From CAZBZG01 sp964496245 (GTDB taxonomy: Bacteria; Planctomycetota; SZUA-567), in assembly GCA_964496245.1 (NCBI GenBank), contig CAZBZG010000004.1, positions 1-37,082 on the forward strand: a stretch of DNA of 37,082 nt, read 5' to 3'. Below, piece after piece: positions 10,001 through 17,747 of the stretch (position 1 is the first letter of the stretch; every line of letters starts with the position of its first letter). Position numbers and translations under genes: made by a program. The notes below the pieces were generated by a model, which was not told the origin of the DNA, ran no database searches, and saw nothing but the letters and a program-made list of their open reading frames with translations.

Positions 10001-10800
10001 TGCCGCTGCGCAACTACCTCTGGGCGAACAACTCGGCCACGTGCTTCGAGTCGTTCGCCTGGGACACCATGCTGGTGGAGGAGTGCGGGTCCGAACACCG
10101 AACCTTCGAGGTGGACGTGATGACCCAGTACCCGAACTCCCACTACCGGTACCTGTGCCACAACTTCACGGGGCTCGTGGCGCGGCTCGCGCCGGGGGTG
10201 ATGGTGGCCCGTCACGGGGACAGCAAGCGCCTCGATCGTCAACTCCTGGGGCGCGTGTTGCTGAACGACATCGGCCTGTCCTTCAACGGCCCGCACGGCA
10301 ACTTCGTCCACCGGGAGCAGGCCCTGCGCGTGATCCAGATCCTCCGCCGGTTCGGCTACTTCGAAGCGGACGGCAGGCTCGAGGCTGTTCCATTCTGGCG
10401 GAACAACGCGGTCCAGTTCGGCGACGGCAAGGCGGAGAAGGTGTTCTGCACAGCCTATCGCCGGCCCCTGGACGGCGGGGGCTTCAAGGCACTACTCGTG
10501 GTGGTGAACGAGGGTCGCAAGGCTGTGAGCGCGCCTGTCAAGCTCGCGGATGCAGAACACCTGCTCGGCGGGCCCAACACGTTGACCGCCGCACAGGTGC
10601 GCGGACACGCCAACGTCTCCGGCAGTCTGCAGGCCTGGTGGAAACGTCTGGCTGGCCGGAACGGAATGCGGCCGGTGCTCCAGGATGCGGAGACGGGCGG
10701 CGTGGTGGCGGGCCGCGACCGCGACGAAGAGTCCTACGGCCCGCTCTATATCCCGTACCACGACTACCGGCTGCTCTATGCGGAATCGCGGCCCGATTGA
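7096..10800 (+). CDS. Giant secreted CBM9-like / glycosidase-like protein
   Basis: An exported protein of 1234 residues. A signal peptide (CVLAGLIAGLLLPAVGRA) is followed by a CBM9-like carbohydrate-binding domain at about residues 45-280 (LDGIHGKGEWEDASALSGFW, then DKEHLYIMYSS). A beta-rich middle region follows. From about residue 560 comes the glycosidase-like part shared with 2939-6900, including ADRAFTFFADSDRAW, the acidic motif GWWWDETWPVY (Asp913-Glu914) and MLVEECGSEH. The C-terminus (YGPLYIPYHDYRLLYAE) matches the next gene. The ATG at 7096 sits 7 bases after GAGAAGAG; 7090 would add two residues. The likely role is binding and perhaps cutting an extracellular glycan, but substrate and mechanism are not evident. 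It is the intact reference copy for the broken gene upstream. Confidence 0.82.
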   Translation: MRRIQPRVFACVLAGLIAGLLLPAVGRALESPTSYGEVATVDTPILRVPFTDKAPTLDGIHGKGEWEDASALSGFWYDYASAKFLFMAPHQTQVVVYAAYDKEHLYIMYSSPVYPANTWFKARGRFPDVIGHPRYGLIWDDHIELELRPYPDNARGFQLGLFKWFINPINTISDQYWSIHHGEGRSWNSAAQVGSKVGPKRWVLEIAVPLEQMVHKNYTGKDEDGNPFVKLPPPPGTAYRCWFTRGIGGNQTFFNAFDNHVWNTTKTKLILDPQAPSFQINDLGTIMDDMIDVELTIKNHNVRSKTVRIGFFVENENGLVYSSYDAPELKEGRLELVPGAVQTVRLRKPFPGISRDGNALWFDVRSAGQPAKVLFRTRLIRFHSMEGGEVTRGETVIPFKQRRLDVIAQLRPPKKDFDFLTNLSAYHKRLSAVVDVGLYGGSEEAKRAEEAKLIVMKNDPEEEILAEAKAAFHGDFATFVMDLPDLVDRESYKLSLLLFDKNRRIVGERNPDPFVFRVEEWIGNKLGTEDVVWEPFVPIEKRENGLETLKHRITLAANGLPAQIFIKPDARDLPLEERATPDKVGPDALVALGRGPQLAGPVRIVGTIGGKRMAAKVQEPARLVREGKSTFAYASRVAVGPVQARLETEVDCDGALRCRLTYGAEAPVQVDSLAVEMDVAGLVDLSLTSAHGGGMAGADVWECSLPDKQGVVFDSRTVGVPELFYSCFQPWHWFGSADRAFTFFADSDRAWMLDRDGTHLQLERQGEVTTWRMFVVNHPVEVSGERTITFTLLTHPSKPKPKDFRELAWLWRGGSWADEYPGGQLYKNEEELLGKARMMAGRLSGLPKDAPKEKVLAWSKPEPPFWRFYQLRNAFSPPRGQGTAELDQRFEDKFVYHFDRHLRVGRRHGWWWDETWPVYRSDNVAEGNAYFRDPGEVGEKELPWQAGFLTGHMRSMFKRLARRFVAHNVPLRNYLWANNSATCFESFAWDTMLVEECGSEHRTFEVDVMTQYPNSHYRYLCHNFTGLVARLAPGVMVARHGDSKRLDRQLLGRVLLNDIGLSFNGPHGNFVHREQALRVIQILRRFGYFEADGRLEAVPFWRNNAVQFGDGKAEKVFCTAYRRPLDGGGFKALLVVVNEGRKAVSAPVKLADAEHLLGGPNTLTAAQVRGHANVSGSLQAWWKRLAGRNGMRPVLQDAETGGVVAGRDRDEESYGPLYIPYHDYRLLYAESRPD

Positions 10801-10842
10801 CAACGACATGGCCAAGGGGATACAGATGCTTCTGGTTCGGAG

Positions 10843-10862
10843 GGTCCTGCTCCTGCAGGACC
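10843..10862 (+). other. Stem-loop between the two paralogous genes
   Basis: GGTCCTGC (10843-10850) pairs perfectly with GCAGGACC (10855-10862) across a TCCT loop. There is no T-tract, so it is not a classical terminator. It could be a processing or pausing site in the 190-base gap between the two genes. Confidence 0.35.
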
Positions 10863-10989
10863 GCGCTTCAGGCATAGCGTTGCGGACGCACAGGAGCCCT
10901 TCGACAGCTCCATGGACCGAATCGTTCTCAATAGACGCACCGCTGACGCACGGTGGACGCATGCAGCGTTCCTCAGCAGGAGAGAGCTT

Positions 10990-12852
10990 ATGCGCGTGAA
11001 AAGGACTGGCAAGCGATGCCATCGGATGTGGGGCGTGCTCCTTGCGCTCAGTCTCTGCGTGGTGAGCACCGTGCGCGGCGTGCATGCGGGCGAGTCGCCC
11101 GCGGTGCGCTTGGCGGATGGCGTGATCGAAAGCGGCCGGGTGCGTTTCACGCCCGCGCCGAGCGGTCTGCCCGCGCAGATCACCATCCAGGCAACGCCGC
11201 ACGAACTCCCGCTCGCAGCGCGCGGCAGCAAGGAGGTGGATGCGTCCGCAACCAAAGGCATGGGCCGCGGTCCCCAGCTCGCTGCGCCCGTGACGCTCGT
11301 CGCTACGGTGGACGGTGGCGAGGTGCAGGCAACGGCGGCCGAACCAGCCACGCCCGCGGTCAAGGACGGCGCCGTGCACACGGCGGCGAAGCTGAGTGCG
11401 GGCGAGCTCGCGCTCGATGTTGCCTGCCGTTACCTCGCCGGCGGTGCGGTCAGTATCGAGGTGACCTGCGGGCCTGACGGCGTTATGGTGGACGCGCTTG
11501 CGCTCGTCCTCACGCTCGCCGATCCGGTCGACGTCGTGATCCCCGGCCCGCCGGTCGCAAACGAGGTCCAGACCTACAAGCCGGTCTCGTTCTCGCTGCC
11601 TGCGCAAGAGGAAGGCGTGCTCTGGGCGAACGCCGGTGCGCAGGCGCCCAAGGACGGCCGGAGCCTGGCGGGAGTCCCGGTTCCGTTGTTCGCGGGAAGC
11701 GGCGATCGCGGCTTCACCATCCTCCCCGTCGAGCCGAAGACCTGGCCGGTCGATCCGGCAAGGCCCGTGGCGTTCGTGGAGAAAGACAAGGACGGGCGAT
11801 ACGTTCTGCGGATTCGTCTCATCAACCGGAAGACCACGCTCAAGGCCGGGCAGAAACTGTCGCTGACCCTGTTGGCCCACCCGGCTGCAGCTGAAGCCGT
11901 GCCCGACCGCAAACGCCTCTGGCTGGACCCGCCGGTGGAAGACCTCAGCGTTCCGGACTTCACGCCAAGCGCCTGGCAGAAGGCGAAAAGGTTCGCTGCG
12001 GTGCGCGCCGACCGGGCCACGCTCTACGAAGGCAAGGCGGATCTGAGCGTGCTCGCAGGACCGGCGGGCGGCCATGCGCTGTCGGCTGAACAGGATCTCA
12101 TGGACACGATTCCGCTGCGGCTCTTTCGGTTCCTGGCGGGCACGCATACGGGTTTGGCTGCGCGGCTCCAGCCGAACTCCGCGTTGCTGATCCGGCCGGG
12201 CGCGAATCCGAGGGCCGACCGCGCAGCTTTGGGCCGGGCGCTGCTCCACGACATCGGGCTCGATGCTTCCGGTTTGGCGCATCTCAGCCACGCTGCACGC
12301 GTGGTCCAGGCACTGGAGCGCTTCGGATGCTTTGCCGCGGACGGGATGACCGAGGTCGTGCCCTACTGGCGAAGCCGGTCCGTACTCCGCTACGGCGAGG
12401 TGTTCCAAACGGACGGCGCGTTCAACCTGAGCGACACCGATCCGCTGGCGCAGGTTTACGTGAGCGCCCTGATTCGCTACGATTCCGATAAGCGCCGCAA
12501 CACGCGGCGGGCGCTTTTCGTGATCGTGAACGAGAGCGACGCACCCGTGCGCGACCAGCTTTACATCACCGCGCCCAAGCGTCTCTTCGGAAAGACCAAT
12601 CGGCTGACGATGGGAGAAGTCACCAAGTCCTACGATTTTTCGGGTATCCCCGAAGATTCGGACTGGGAGAAGAAGAGCCTGGCGGGCACCGACCGGCTCA
12701 AGACCAAGGCCGTGCTCATGGACCTGGAGGACGGCGGGGTGGTCAACCGCACAGTCTACAAGGACAGTGTGGACGTCTACGGACCGCACCTGCACGTCCG
12801 ACCGCACGATTTCCGCCTGCTCTACGGCTCGGGGAGCGGCAGGGTGCCCTGA
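10990..12852 (+). CDS. Secreted paralogue of the giant protein, without the acidic motif
   Basis: A 620-residue protein with signal peptide (MWGVLLALSLCVVSTVRGVHA), starting 6 bases after AGGAGAG (10978-10984). It aligns with the second half of the 7096-10800 product. SGLPAQITIQATPHELPLAA matches the NGLPAQIFIKPDARDLPLEE segment, LGRALLHDIGLDASG matches LGRVLLNDIGLSFNG, VVPYWRSRSVLRYG matches AVPFWRNNAVQFGD, and the C-terminal YGPHLHVRPHDFRLLYG matches too. The CBM9-like domain and the stretch carrying WWWDET are absent, replaced by a short linker (about residues 310-375). It is therefore probably a non-catalytic binding or partner protein, or a shortened duplicate (inference). The reading frame is intact throughout. 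Confidence 0.78.
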   Translation: MRVKRTGKRCHRMWGVLLALSLCVVSTVRGVHAGESPAVRLADGVIESGRVRFTPAPSGLPAQITIQATPHELPLAARGSKEVDASATKGMGRGPQLAAPVTLVATVDGGEVQATAAEPATPAVKDGAVHTAAKLSAGELALDVACRYLAGGAVSIEVTCGPDGVMVDALALVLTLADPVDVVIPGPPVANEVQTYKPVSFSLPAQEEGVLWANAGAQAPKDGRSLAGVPVPLFAGSGDRGFTILPVEPKTWPVDPARPVAFVEKDKDGRYVLRIRLINRKTTLKAGQKLSLTLLAHPAAAEAVPDRKRLWLDPPVEDLSVPDFTPSAWQKAKRFAAVRADRATLYEGKADLSVLAGPAGGHALSAEQDLMDTIPLRLFRFLAGTHTGLAARLQPNSALLIRPGANPRADRAALGRALLHDIGLDASGLAHLSHAARVVQALERFGCFAADGMTEVVPYWRSRSVLRYGEVFQTDGAFNLSDTDPLAQVYVSALIRYDSDKRRNTRRALFVIVNESDAPVRDQLYITAPKRLFGKTNRLTMGEVTKSYDFSGIPEDSDWEKKSLAGTDRLKTKAVLMDLEDGGVVNRTVYKDSVDVYGPHLHVRPHDFRLLYGSGSGRVP

Positions 12853-12875
12853 CGCTGCGCAGAAAGGAGCCGATC

Positions 12876-13727
12876 ATGAAGGCTGGTATCGTCAAGGGCT
12901 TGTTCGCGCTGGTCTGCCTGGTTCCGGCCGTTGCCGTGGCAGAAGCGGAGGATGCCTCCTCCAGCGTCGTGGTCGTGGAGAAAGCGGCAGACGTGCCCAA
13001 GCGCCTCCAGTTCGCGGCCAAGCGTTTCCTGAAGAAGCACTGCACCGAGAGCCAGAAGCTGCGCCTGACCATTGGCCAGTTCTTTGATCATGGTCACAGC
13101 ACGAGCACGAACCAGATGGAGCCCTACGCCAAGATCCTGGTGCCGCTGGATACGGACGGCAAACCGCACGGAGAGGAGGTCCATCGCGAACCGCGCAGCC
13201 ACAGCCCCACGCGCATCGTGCCGTACGAGCACGGCGTCAAGCACGACATGGAGAAACTCTTCCGCCGTTCTCTTGAGGGCAAGCTCTACCTGGAGAAGGA
13301 GATCCCCTGGAAGGACGGCAAGATGGCGGGTGCGATCCGCACGCGCTACTCCGACGGGGCGGTGCGCTCGGAAACCCAGGTGGTAGACGGTGTGCCCACG
13401 GGCGTGTCGAAGACGTACGACCGACAAGGGAGTCTATTGCGGAGTATGACGCTGAAAGCGGGCAAGCCGCATGGCGTACGCAAGGACTTCTTTTCAGGCA
13501 CCAAGCAGCCGCGCCGGGTCATTCCCTACGAGCAAGGCAAGGTCAACGGGACCGCCAGGGAGTACTACGCCAACGGCCAGCTCAAGCGCGAGGCCCCCTT
13601 CCACATGGACGTCCGCCACGGCATGGAGAAACGCTTCGAAGCGGACGGCACGCCCGCGGGCGTACGCTATTGGCTCGACGGCGAGGAGGTCTTCAAGAAG
13701 GAATACGAAGCAGCGCAACAGGACTAG
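12876..13727 (+). CDS. Secreted MORN-like (YwqK-type) repeat protein
   Basis: A 283-residue protein with a signal peptide (GLFALVCLVPAVAVAEA). AGAAAGGAG at 12860-12868 precedes the ATG. From about residue 95 it carries repeated short beta-hairpin units of the MORN-like type often labelled YwqK family: YSDGAVRSETQVVDGVPTG, YDRQGSLLRSMTLKAGKPHG, YYANGQLKREAPFHMDVRHG and a final FEADGTPAGVRYWLDGEEV. Such units are structural and suggest surface or envelope binding; the toxin-antitoxin label some databases attach does not fit a single exported protein with no partner. It lies 23 bases after the preceding gene and is probably in the same transcription unit. Confidence 0.75.
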   Translation: MKAGIVKGLFALVCLVPAVAVAEAEDASSSVVVVEKAADVPKRLQFAAKRFLKKHCTESQKLRLTIGQFFDHGHSTSTNQMEPYAKILVPLDTDGKPHGEEVHREPRSHSPTRIVPYEHGVKHDMEKLFRRSLEGKLYLEKEIPWKDGKMAGAIRTRYSDGAVRSETQVVDGVPTGVSKTYDRQGSLLRSMTLKAGKPHGVRKDFFSGTKQPRRVIPYEQGKVNGTAREYYANGQLKREAPFHMDVRHGMEKRFEADGTPAGVRYWLDGEEVFKKEYEAAQQD

Positions 13728-13776
13728 CCGACCGCACGCATGTGGCCGGCATGCATGGATCTGCGAGGAGGCGAAG

Positions 13777-14808
13777 ATGCGAAACGCGGCGATCAAGACG
13801 GCGAGCGCATTGCTGGCGCTCTGGATGCTGACGGGCACCACGGGCGCGGCGGGCGAAGCCTGGCAGCATCTCACCAGGAAACAGGGGCTACCGGGCGACG
13901 AGGTCCAACTGCTCAAGGAGGACCCGGCCGGCGGCGTGTGGATCGGCACGCTCAGCGGTCTCGCGCGTTATGCGGACGAAAAGCTGACGACCGTGCTTCC
14001 CAAGGGGCAGGTGTGGGACGTGCTGCGCCTGGATGCGAAGACCCTGCTCGTCGGTACCCACAACGGGGTCGTACGCATCTCCGGAGGCAAAGCGCAGAAG
14101 GAGCTCGGCGGACACACCGTGGCTCCGCTGGTGCGCGTGGACAAGGAAACCGTGTGGGCGCTCGGCAAGCATCTGGGCTCCGAGCAGAACCGCCTGTTGG
14201 CTAGGAGCGGCGAGGAATGGACGCCGGTCAAGATCTTCGAGGACCGGCGCGTGGCCGACGTATTCTGCGCGCGCGACGGCGCGGTCTGGGTGACGATCGA
14301 GGCGGATGGCGTGGCGCAGGTCACGTTCGGTCCCAAGGGCCCGACCACCGTGCACCATCTCAAAGGCCGGAACATCAAGGCCATGGCTGAGGACCGAGCG
14401 GGAAACATCTGGGTCGGGACCTGGGGGCAGGGCGTGTTCGAGCAGTCTGGAGACGGCTGGACGCATCACCTCGAAAAGGAGGATGCCGCCATCCTCAAGC
14501 TGGTGGCCGACGAGCAGGGCCGGATCTGGGCGGCCACGAGCGCGCATGGCCTCTGGCAGTTCGACGGCAAGACCTGGACCCAGCACCTCGAGGACGAAGG
14601 CAACATCAGCCTGTTGGCCGCCAACGACAGCGGGGTGTGGGTGAGCTCGCGCGCCCAGAGCGGGCTGCGGCGGTGGACGGGCGAGGGGTGGGAGACGGCT
14701 ATTGAAACGCCGCTGCCGTTCTTCGGCGTGCTCGAGACCAAGACCCATCTCTTTGCCGGCAGCGTGCTGGACGGCCTGTACGTGCGCAAGACAGACAATC
14801 TGAAATAG
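13777..14808 (+). CDS. Secreted beta-propeller protein (two-component regulator propeller type)
   Basis: A 343-residue exported protein. The ATG at 13777 follows GAGGAG (13765-13770) and a signal peptide (ASALLALWMLTGTTGAAG). Repeated blades of about 40 residues carry the typical W-[IV]-G-T or W-x-A-T signature: GGVWIGTLSGLARY, GAVWVTIEADGVAQV, GNIWVGTWGQGVFEQ, GRIWAATSAHGLWQF and SGVWVSSRAQSGLRRW. In known hybrid sensors these propellers form the extracytoplasmic sensing part. Here no membrane segment, kinase or Y_Y_Y domain follows, so this is a stand-alone propeller that may bind a ligand or a neighbouring secreted protein. It comes 49 bases after the MORN-like gene. Confidence 0.8.
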   Translation: MRNAAIKTASALLALWMLTGTTGAAGEAWQHLTRKQGLPGDEVQLLKEDPAGGVWIGTLSGLARYADEKLTTVLPKGQVWDVLRLDAKTLLVGTHNGVVRISGGKAQKELGGHTVAPLVRVDKETVWALGKHLGSEQNRLLARSGEEWTPVKIFEDRRVADVFCARDGAVWVTIEADGVAQVTFGPKGPTTVHHLKGRNIKAMAEDRAGNIWVGTWGQGVFEQSGDGWTHHLEKEDAAILKLVADEQGRIWAATSAHGLWQFDGKTWTQHLEDEGNISLLAANDSGVWVSSRAQSGLRRWTGEGWETAIETPLPFFGVLETKTHLFAGSVLDGLYVRKTDNLK

Positions 14809-14979
14809 GAGCACATGCTGACGAGCAGACGAAACGCGGACTCTTTACGACGATTTTCGCCGGCGCGGACAAGAGCGATGCAGAAGGGGCAACGCACGCT
14901 GGCTTGCGCCAGAATGAGCAGGCTCTGATGCCTGCGGTTGCGAACCGTCTGCGCGCCTGGCCGCAGACGTGGAGGAATC

Positions 14980-15354
14980 ATGGAAGAAGACCAACAGCGC
15001 GTGGTGGTCGTGGGAGCGAGCCCCAAGCCGGAGCGGTACTCGAACCGCGCCGTGCGTTCGCTGCTCGAACACGGCCACGAAGTCCTTCCGGTCCATCCCG
15101 CTGCATCCGCGATCGAAGGCCTGTCCGTATTTCGCAACCTCACGGAGATCGACGGGCCTGTGGATGCGGTCACGCTGTACGTCGCAGCGGACAGATCGTC
15201 CAAGCTCGCGGACGACCTGATCCGTCTCCGCCCGGGCAGCGTGATCTTCAACCCGGGTACGGAGAATCCAGCCTTGCGCGCGGCGCTGGAAGAGCAGGGG
15301 ATTCATGCCCGGGAGGCCTGCACGCTGGTTCTCCTGAAGACGGGCCAGTTCTGA
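14980..15354 (+). CDS. CoA-binding (YccU-like) protein
   Basis: A small 124-residue Rossmann-fold protein of the CoA_binding_2 family. The start is fixed by GGAGGA (14971-14976). The nucleotide-binding N-terminus reads RVVVVGASPKPERYSNRAVRSLLEHGH, followed by PVHP, the PVDAVTLYVAADRSSKLADDL stretch and SVIFNPGTENPAL near residue 88. Family members bind CoA; their physiological role is poorly defined. The C-terminus ends HAREACTLVLLKTGQF, close to the family's usual ACTLVML-type ending. It lies about 170 bases after the propeller gene. That gap holds nothing recognisable. Confidence 0.85.
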   Translation: MEEDQQRVVVVGASPKPERYSNRAVRSLLEHGHEVLPVHPAASAIEGLSVFRNLTEIDGPVDAVTLYVAADRSSKLADDLIRLRPGSVIFNPGTENPALRAALEEQGIHAREACTLVLLKTGQF

Positions 15355-15403
15355 GGCGCATGCACCTCCAGCCCTCGGCGCGCTCTCCTTGATCCGCAGA
15401 CAG

Positions 15404-15469
15404 CTACCCGAAGAGCAGAAAGCCGATCACAAAGAACGGCAGACCGACCACCCGGACCGGCAGGGGCTC
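15404..15469 (-). pseudogene. Possible C-terminal remnant of a membrane protein
   Basis: On the minus strand directly after the GH65 gene, one frame reads PLPVRVVGLPFFVIGFLLFG and stops at 15404-15406. It looks like the final transmembrane helix of an integral membrane protein, but there is no start or upstream body: the frame runs into the GH65 3' end. It may be the leftover tail of a deleted gene. The evidence is composition only, so this is a weak call. Confidence 0.25.
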
Positions 15470-17696
15470 AGCCCCGCAGCCGGATCGTACGCTTCCGGCG
15501 TCCCACCTTGTGACGCGTTCCGTCGACCTCGACCTCGACCGCGCCCTTGTCAACGACGAGCTGGATCTGCCTGGGCGTCACGGTCACGTGCACACGCTTG
15601 CCCCGCCAGCAGAGCCCGCACGCGAGCCGCTCCCACTTGGCCGGCAGGCACGGGGCGAAACACGGCCGCCCGTCCCGGACGCGCAAGCCCAGGAACCCCA
15701 TGAGCGCGGCCTGCCAGTTGCCGCCCGTGCACGCGAGGTGGAGGCCGCTCTCGCATTCGGCTGTGGGGCCGGTGTCGGTTTCGAGCGAATCGCGGAAGAG
15801 CCGGAGCGCCTCGCGCTTGAGCCCGGCGCGCGCGGCCACGGCCGCGTAGATGCAGCGGCTCAGGGTGGAAGTGTGCGAGCAGCGCGGCTCGTAGTACTGA
15901 AAGCCGCGGCGCTTGACCGCCTGCGGGAACGCCTCCGGAAGCATGTGGTAGAGCATCATCACGTCCGCCTGCTGAATGACCTGGGTGGGGCGGAAGGAAT
16001 GCTGGACCGGGCCGGTGTACTGCATCTTGGTCATGGACCGGTCGATGGCGCGCTCCTTGAGCTGGAAGTAGCCGTCGAACTGTTCGTGGAAGCCGCGTTC
16101 CGGGTCGATCGCGACTTCGATGCGGTCGACCATAGCCTCCCAGCTGTCGACCTCCTTGTTGGTCACGCGCGCAGCCTTGCACATGGCCGGCCAGCAGCCC
16201 CGCGCGCGCATGTCCTCGCGCACCTGGAGCGCGCGGCGCAGATGCCAGCGCACGAGCGCGTTCGTGGTCACGTTGTTCTCGATGCCCCGGTGGATCTCGT
16301 CCGGGCCCTGGACGTTGCGCATGACGTACCGGTCCCGGTCCGCATCAAAGTCGAGGCGGCTCGGCCAGTACGCAGCGGTCTCCAGGATCAGGCGCGCGCC
16401 GCAGTCGCGATAGAAGCGCGTGTCGCCCGTGGCCGTGACGTACAGATCCACCGCCCAGGCGATGTCTGCGTTGAGGTGCTCCTGCCAGCCGGGATGCGGA
16501 TGTTCGCGGCTCGTCTGCGTGCTCGCGTTCCACGGGAACTTGACCCCGCGTGCGCCCAGGGCTTCGGCATTCTTGCGCGCGTCCGCAAGGCCGTGGCAGC
16601 GAAACGTGAGCAGCGCGCGCGCGGCCTTAGGATCGGTGAAGATGAAGAACGGCACCAGGTACACCTCGGTGTCCCAGAAGACCTGTCCGCTGTACCCGTT
16701 GCCGTGCAGGCCCTTGGCCCCGAGCGAGACGTGCTCGTCTTCGGGCAGGGCGAGGCTCGCAAGATGGAAGAGGCTGAAGCGGAGCAGCTTCTGACTCCGG
16801 TCGTCGCCCTGGATGCGTACGTCCGCTTCCTTCCAGACGTCGGCCCACGCGGATACGTGGCTGCGCTGGAGCGCAGGCACGCTCTGGCGTTGGTAGCGGC
16901 GCAACGCGCGCGCCGCAGCGCGCTGCGGGTCTTTGCTCTCGCGCGAGGTGGCCAGCACGATCCGCTTGACGAACCGCACGGGGCGGTTCTTGCGCAGCGG
17001 AACGCGGAAGACCTCGCTCGCGCGGTCGTCGTCCAGACTCACGCGTTGCTGGGCCTTGCCTTCGACCGAGAACTGGCTCGCCAGGCAGACCGCGATCTTG
17101 GAGCGCAGGGTCGTGGCGTTCAGCGCAATGCCGGGATCGAGATCGCGCGCGGTCAACTCCGCCAGATGCGTGCGGCCGGAGCCTGAGGCGTGCTTGGTGA
17201 TCCACGCATCGACCGTGCTCGACAGCTGCAGGGTCTCCCCGCTGTCGAGCGGCGTGAGCTCTCCCCAGAGCAGGGCGAGCTGCTTCTCGCGCTTGTGCAC
17301 GAGCCGCACGGTGCGCCAGCGGAAGCGGCGCTGGATCATGTCCTTGTACACGAGGTCGGAGAAAAGCAGTCCCTGGCGCATGTCCAGGACGCGCGCGTAG
17401 TCGAGCACTTCGCCCTTGTCCAGCGCGAGGTCGAACCCGTCCACGTTCGCGCGGATCCCAAGCGGCAGGGGGAGGTTCACGATCTCGTCGGTGTAGGTGC
17501 CGGTGGCGTCGTACACGCCGGCCGCGTACAGGCCCGGCTCGCCCAGACCGGGCGAGAGTTCGGACGAGCCGCGCAGGCCCATGTAGCCGTTGGCCAGGGT
17601 GAAGAGCGTCTCCCAGTGGCGAACGCGGCGCGGGTCGAAGTCGTCTTCCACAAAGCACCAGGCGGGTGCGGATCGCTTGACAAGGGAACGAGGCAT
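15468..17696 (-). CDS. GH65 family glycoside phosphorylase (kojibiose/maltose phosphorylase-like)
   Basis: A 742-residue cytoplasmic enzyme (no signal peptide), about the usual length for GH65. The N-terminal beta-sandwich begins RHWETLFTLANGYMGLRG. The (alpha/alpha)6 barrel has the family motif FWDTEVY at about 340 and the predicted general acid Glu467 in NVQGPDEIH. The phosphate-binding loop is recognisable as SHTSTLS near 608, which favours a phosphorylase over a hydrolase. GH65 phosphorylases convert an alpha-glucobiose plus phosphate into beta-glucose-1-phosphate and a sugar. One oddity is that the usual KQADV motif reads QQADV (Gln575-Gln576), replacing the conserved Lys near the donor-sugar site, so specificity may be altered. 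The start follows GGAG about 10 bases upstream and lies 51 bases after the preceding gene, implying an operon. Confidence 0.9.
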   Translation of the reverse strand: MPRSLVKRSAPAWCFVEDDFDPRRVRHWETLFTLANGYMGLRGSSELSPGLGEPGLYAAGVYDATGTYTDEIVNLPLPLGIRANVDGFDLALDKGEVLDYARVLDMRQGLLFSDLVYKDMIQRRFRWRTVRLVHKREKQLALLWGELTPLDSGETLQLSSTVDAWITKHASGSGRTHLAELTARDLDPGIALNATTLRSKIAVCLASQFSVEGKAQQRVSLDDDRASEVFRVPLRKNRPVRFVKRIVLATSRESKDPQRAAARALRRYQRQSVPALQRSHVSAWADVWKEADVRIQGDDRSQKLLRFSLFHLASLALPEDEHVSLGAKGLHGNGYSGQVFWDTEVYLVPFFIFTDPKAARALLTFRCHGLADARKNAEALGARGVKFPWNASTQTSREHPHPGWQEHLNADIAWAVDLYVTATGDTRFYRDCGARLILETAAYWPSRLDFDADRDRYVMRNVQGPDEIHRGIENNVTTNALVRWHLRRALQVREDMRARGCWPAMCKAARVTNKEVDSWEAMVDRIEVAIDPERGFHEQFDGYFQLKERAIDRSMTKMQYTGPVQHSFRPTQVIQQADVMMLYHMLPEAFPQAVKRRGFQYYEPRCSHTSTLSRCIYAAVAARAGLKREALRLFRDSLETDTGPTAECESGLHLACTGGNWQAALMGFLGLRVRDGRPCFAPCLPAKWERLACGLCWRGKRVHVTVTPRQIQLVVDKGAVEVEVDGTRHKVGRRKRTIRLRG

Positions 17697-17747
17697 GGTG
17701 TGGCATCTCCGTGCTGTCGGTGAACCGAATGCGTACGAATGCGGCGG

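Noticed and set aside
12876..13727. Antitoxin of a toxin-antitoxin system (YwqK label)
   Set aside because: The protein has a signal peptide and no toxin-like neighbour; MORN-like repeats alone do not indicate such a system.
13471..13776. Upstream extension of the propeller gene frame into the MORN-like gene
   Set aside because: The extension is an overlapping Arg/Ser-rich shadow; the ATG at 13777 has a strong ribosome site and begins a signal peptide.
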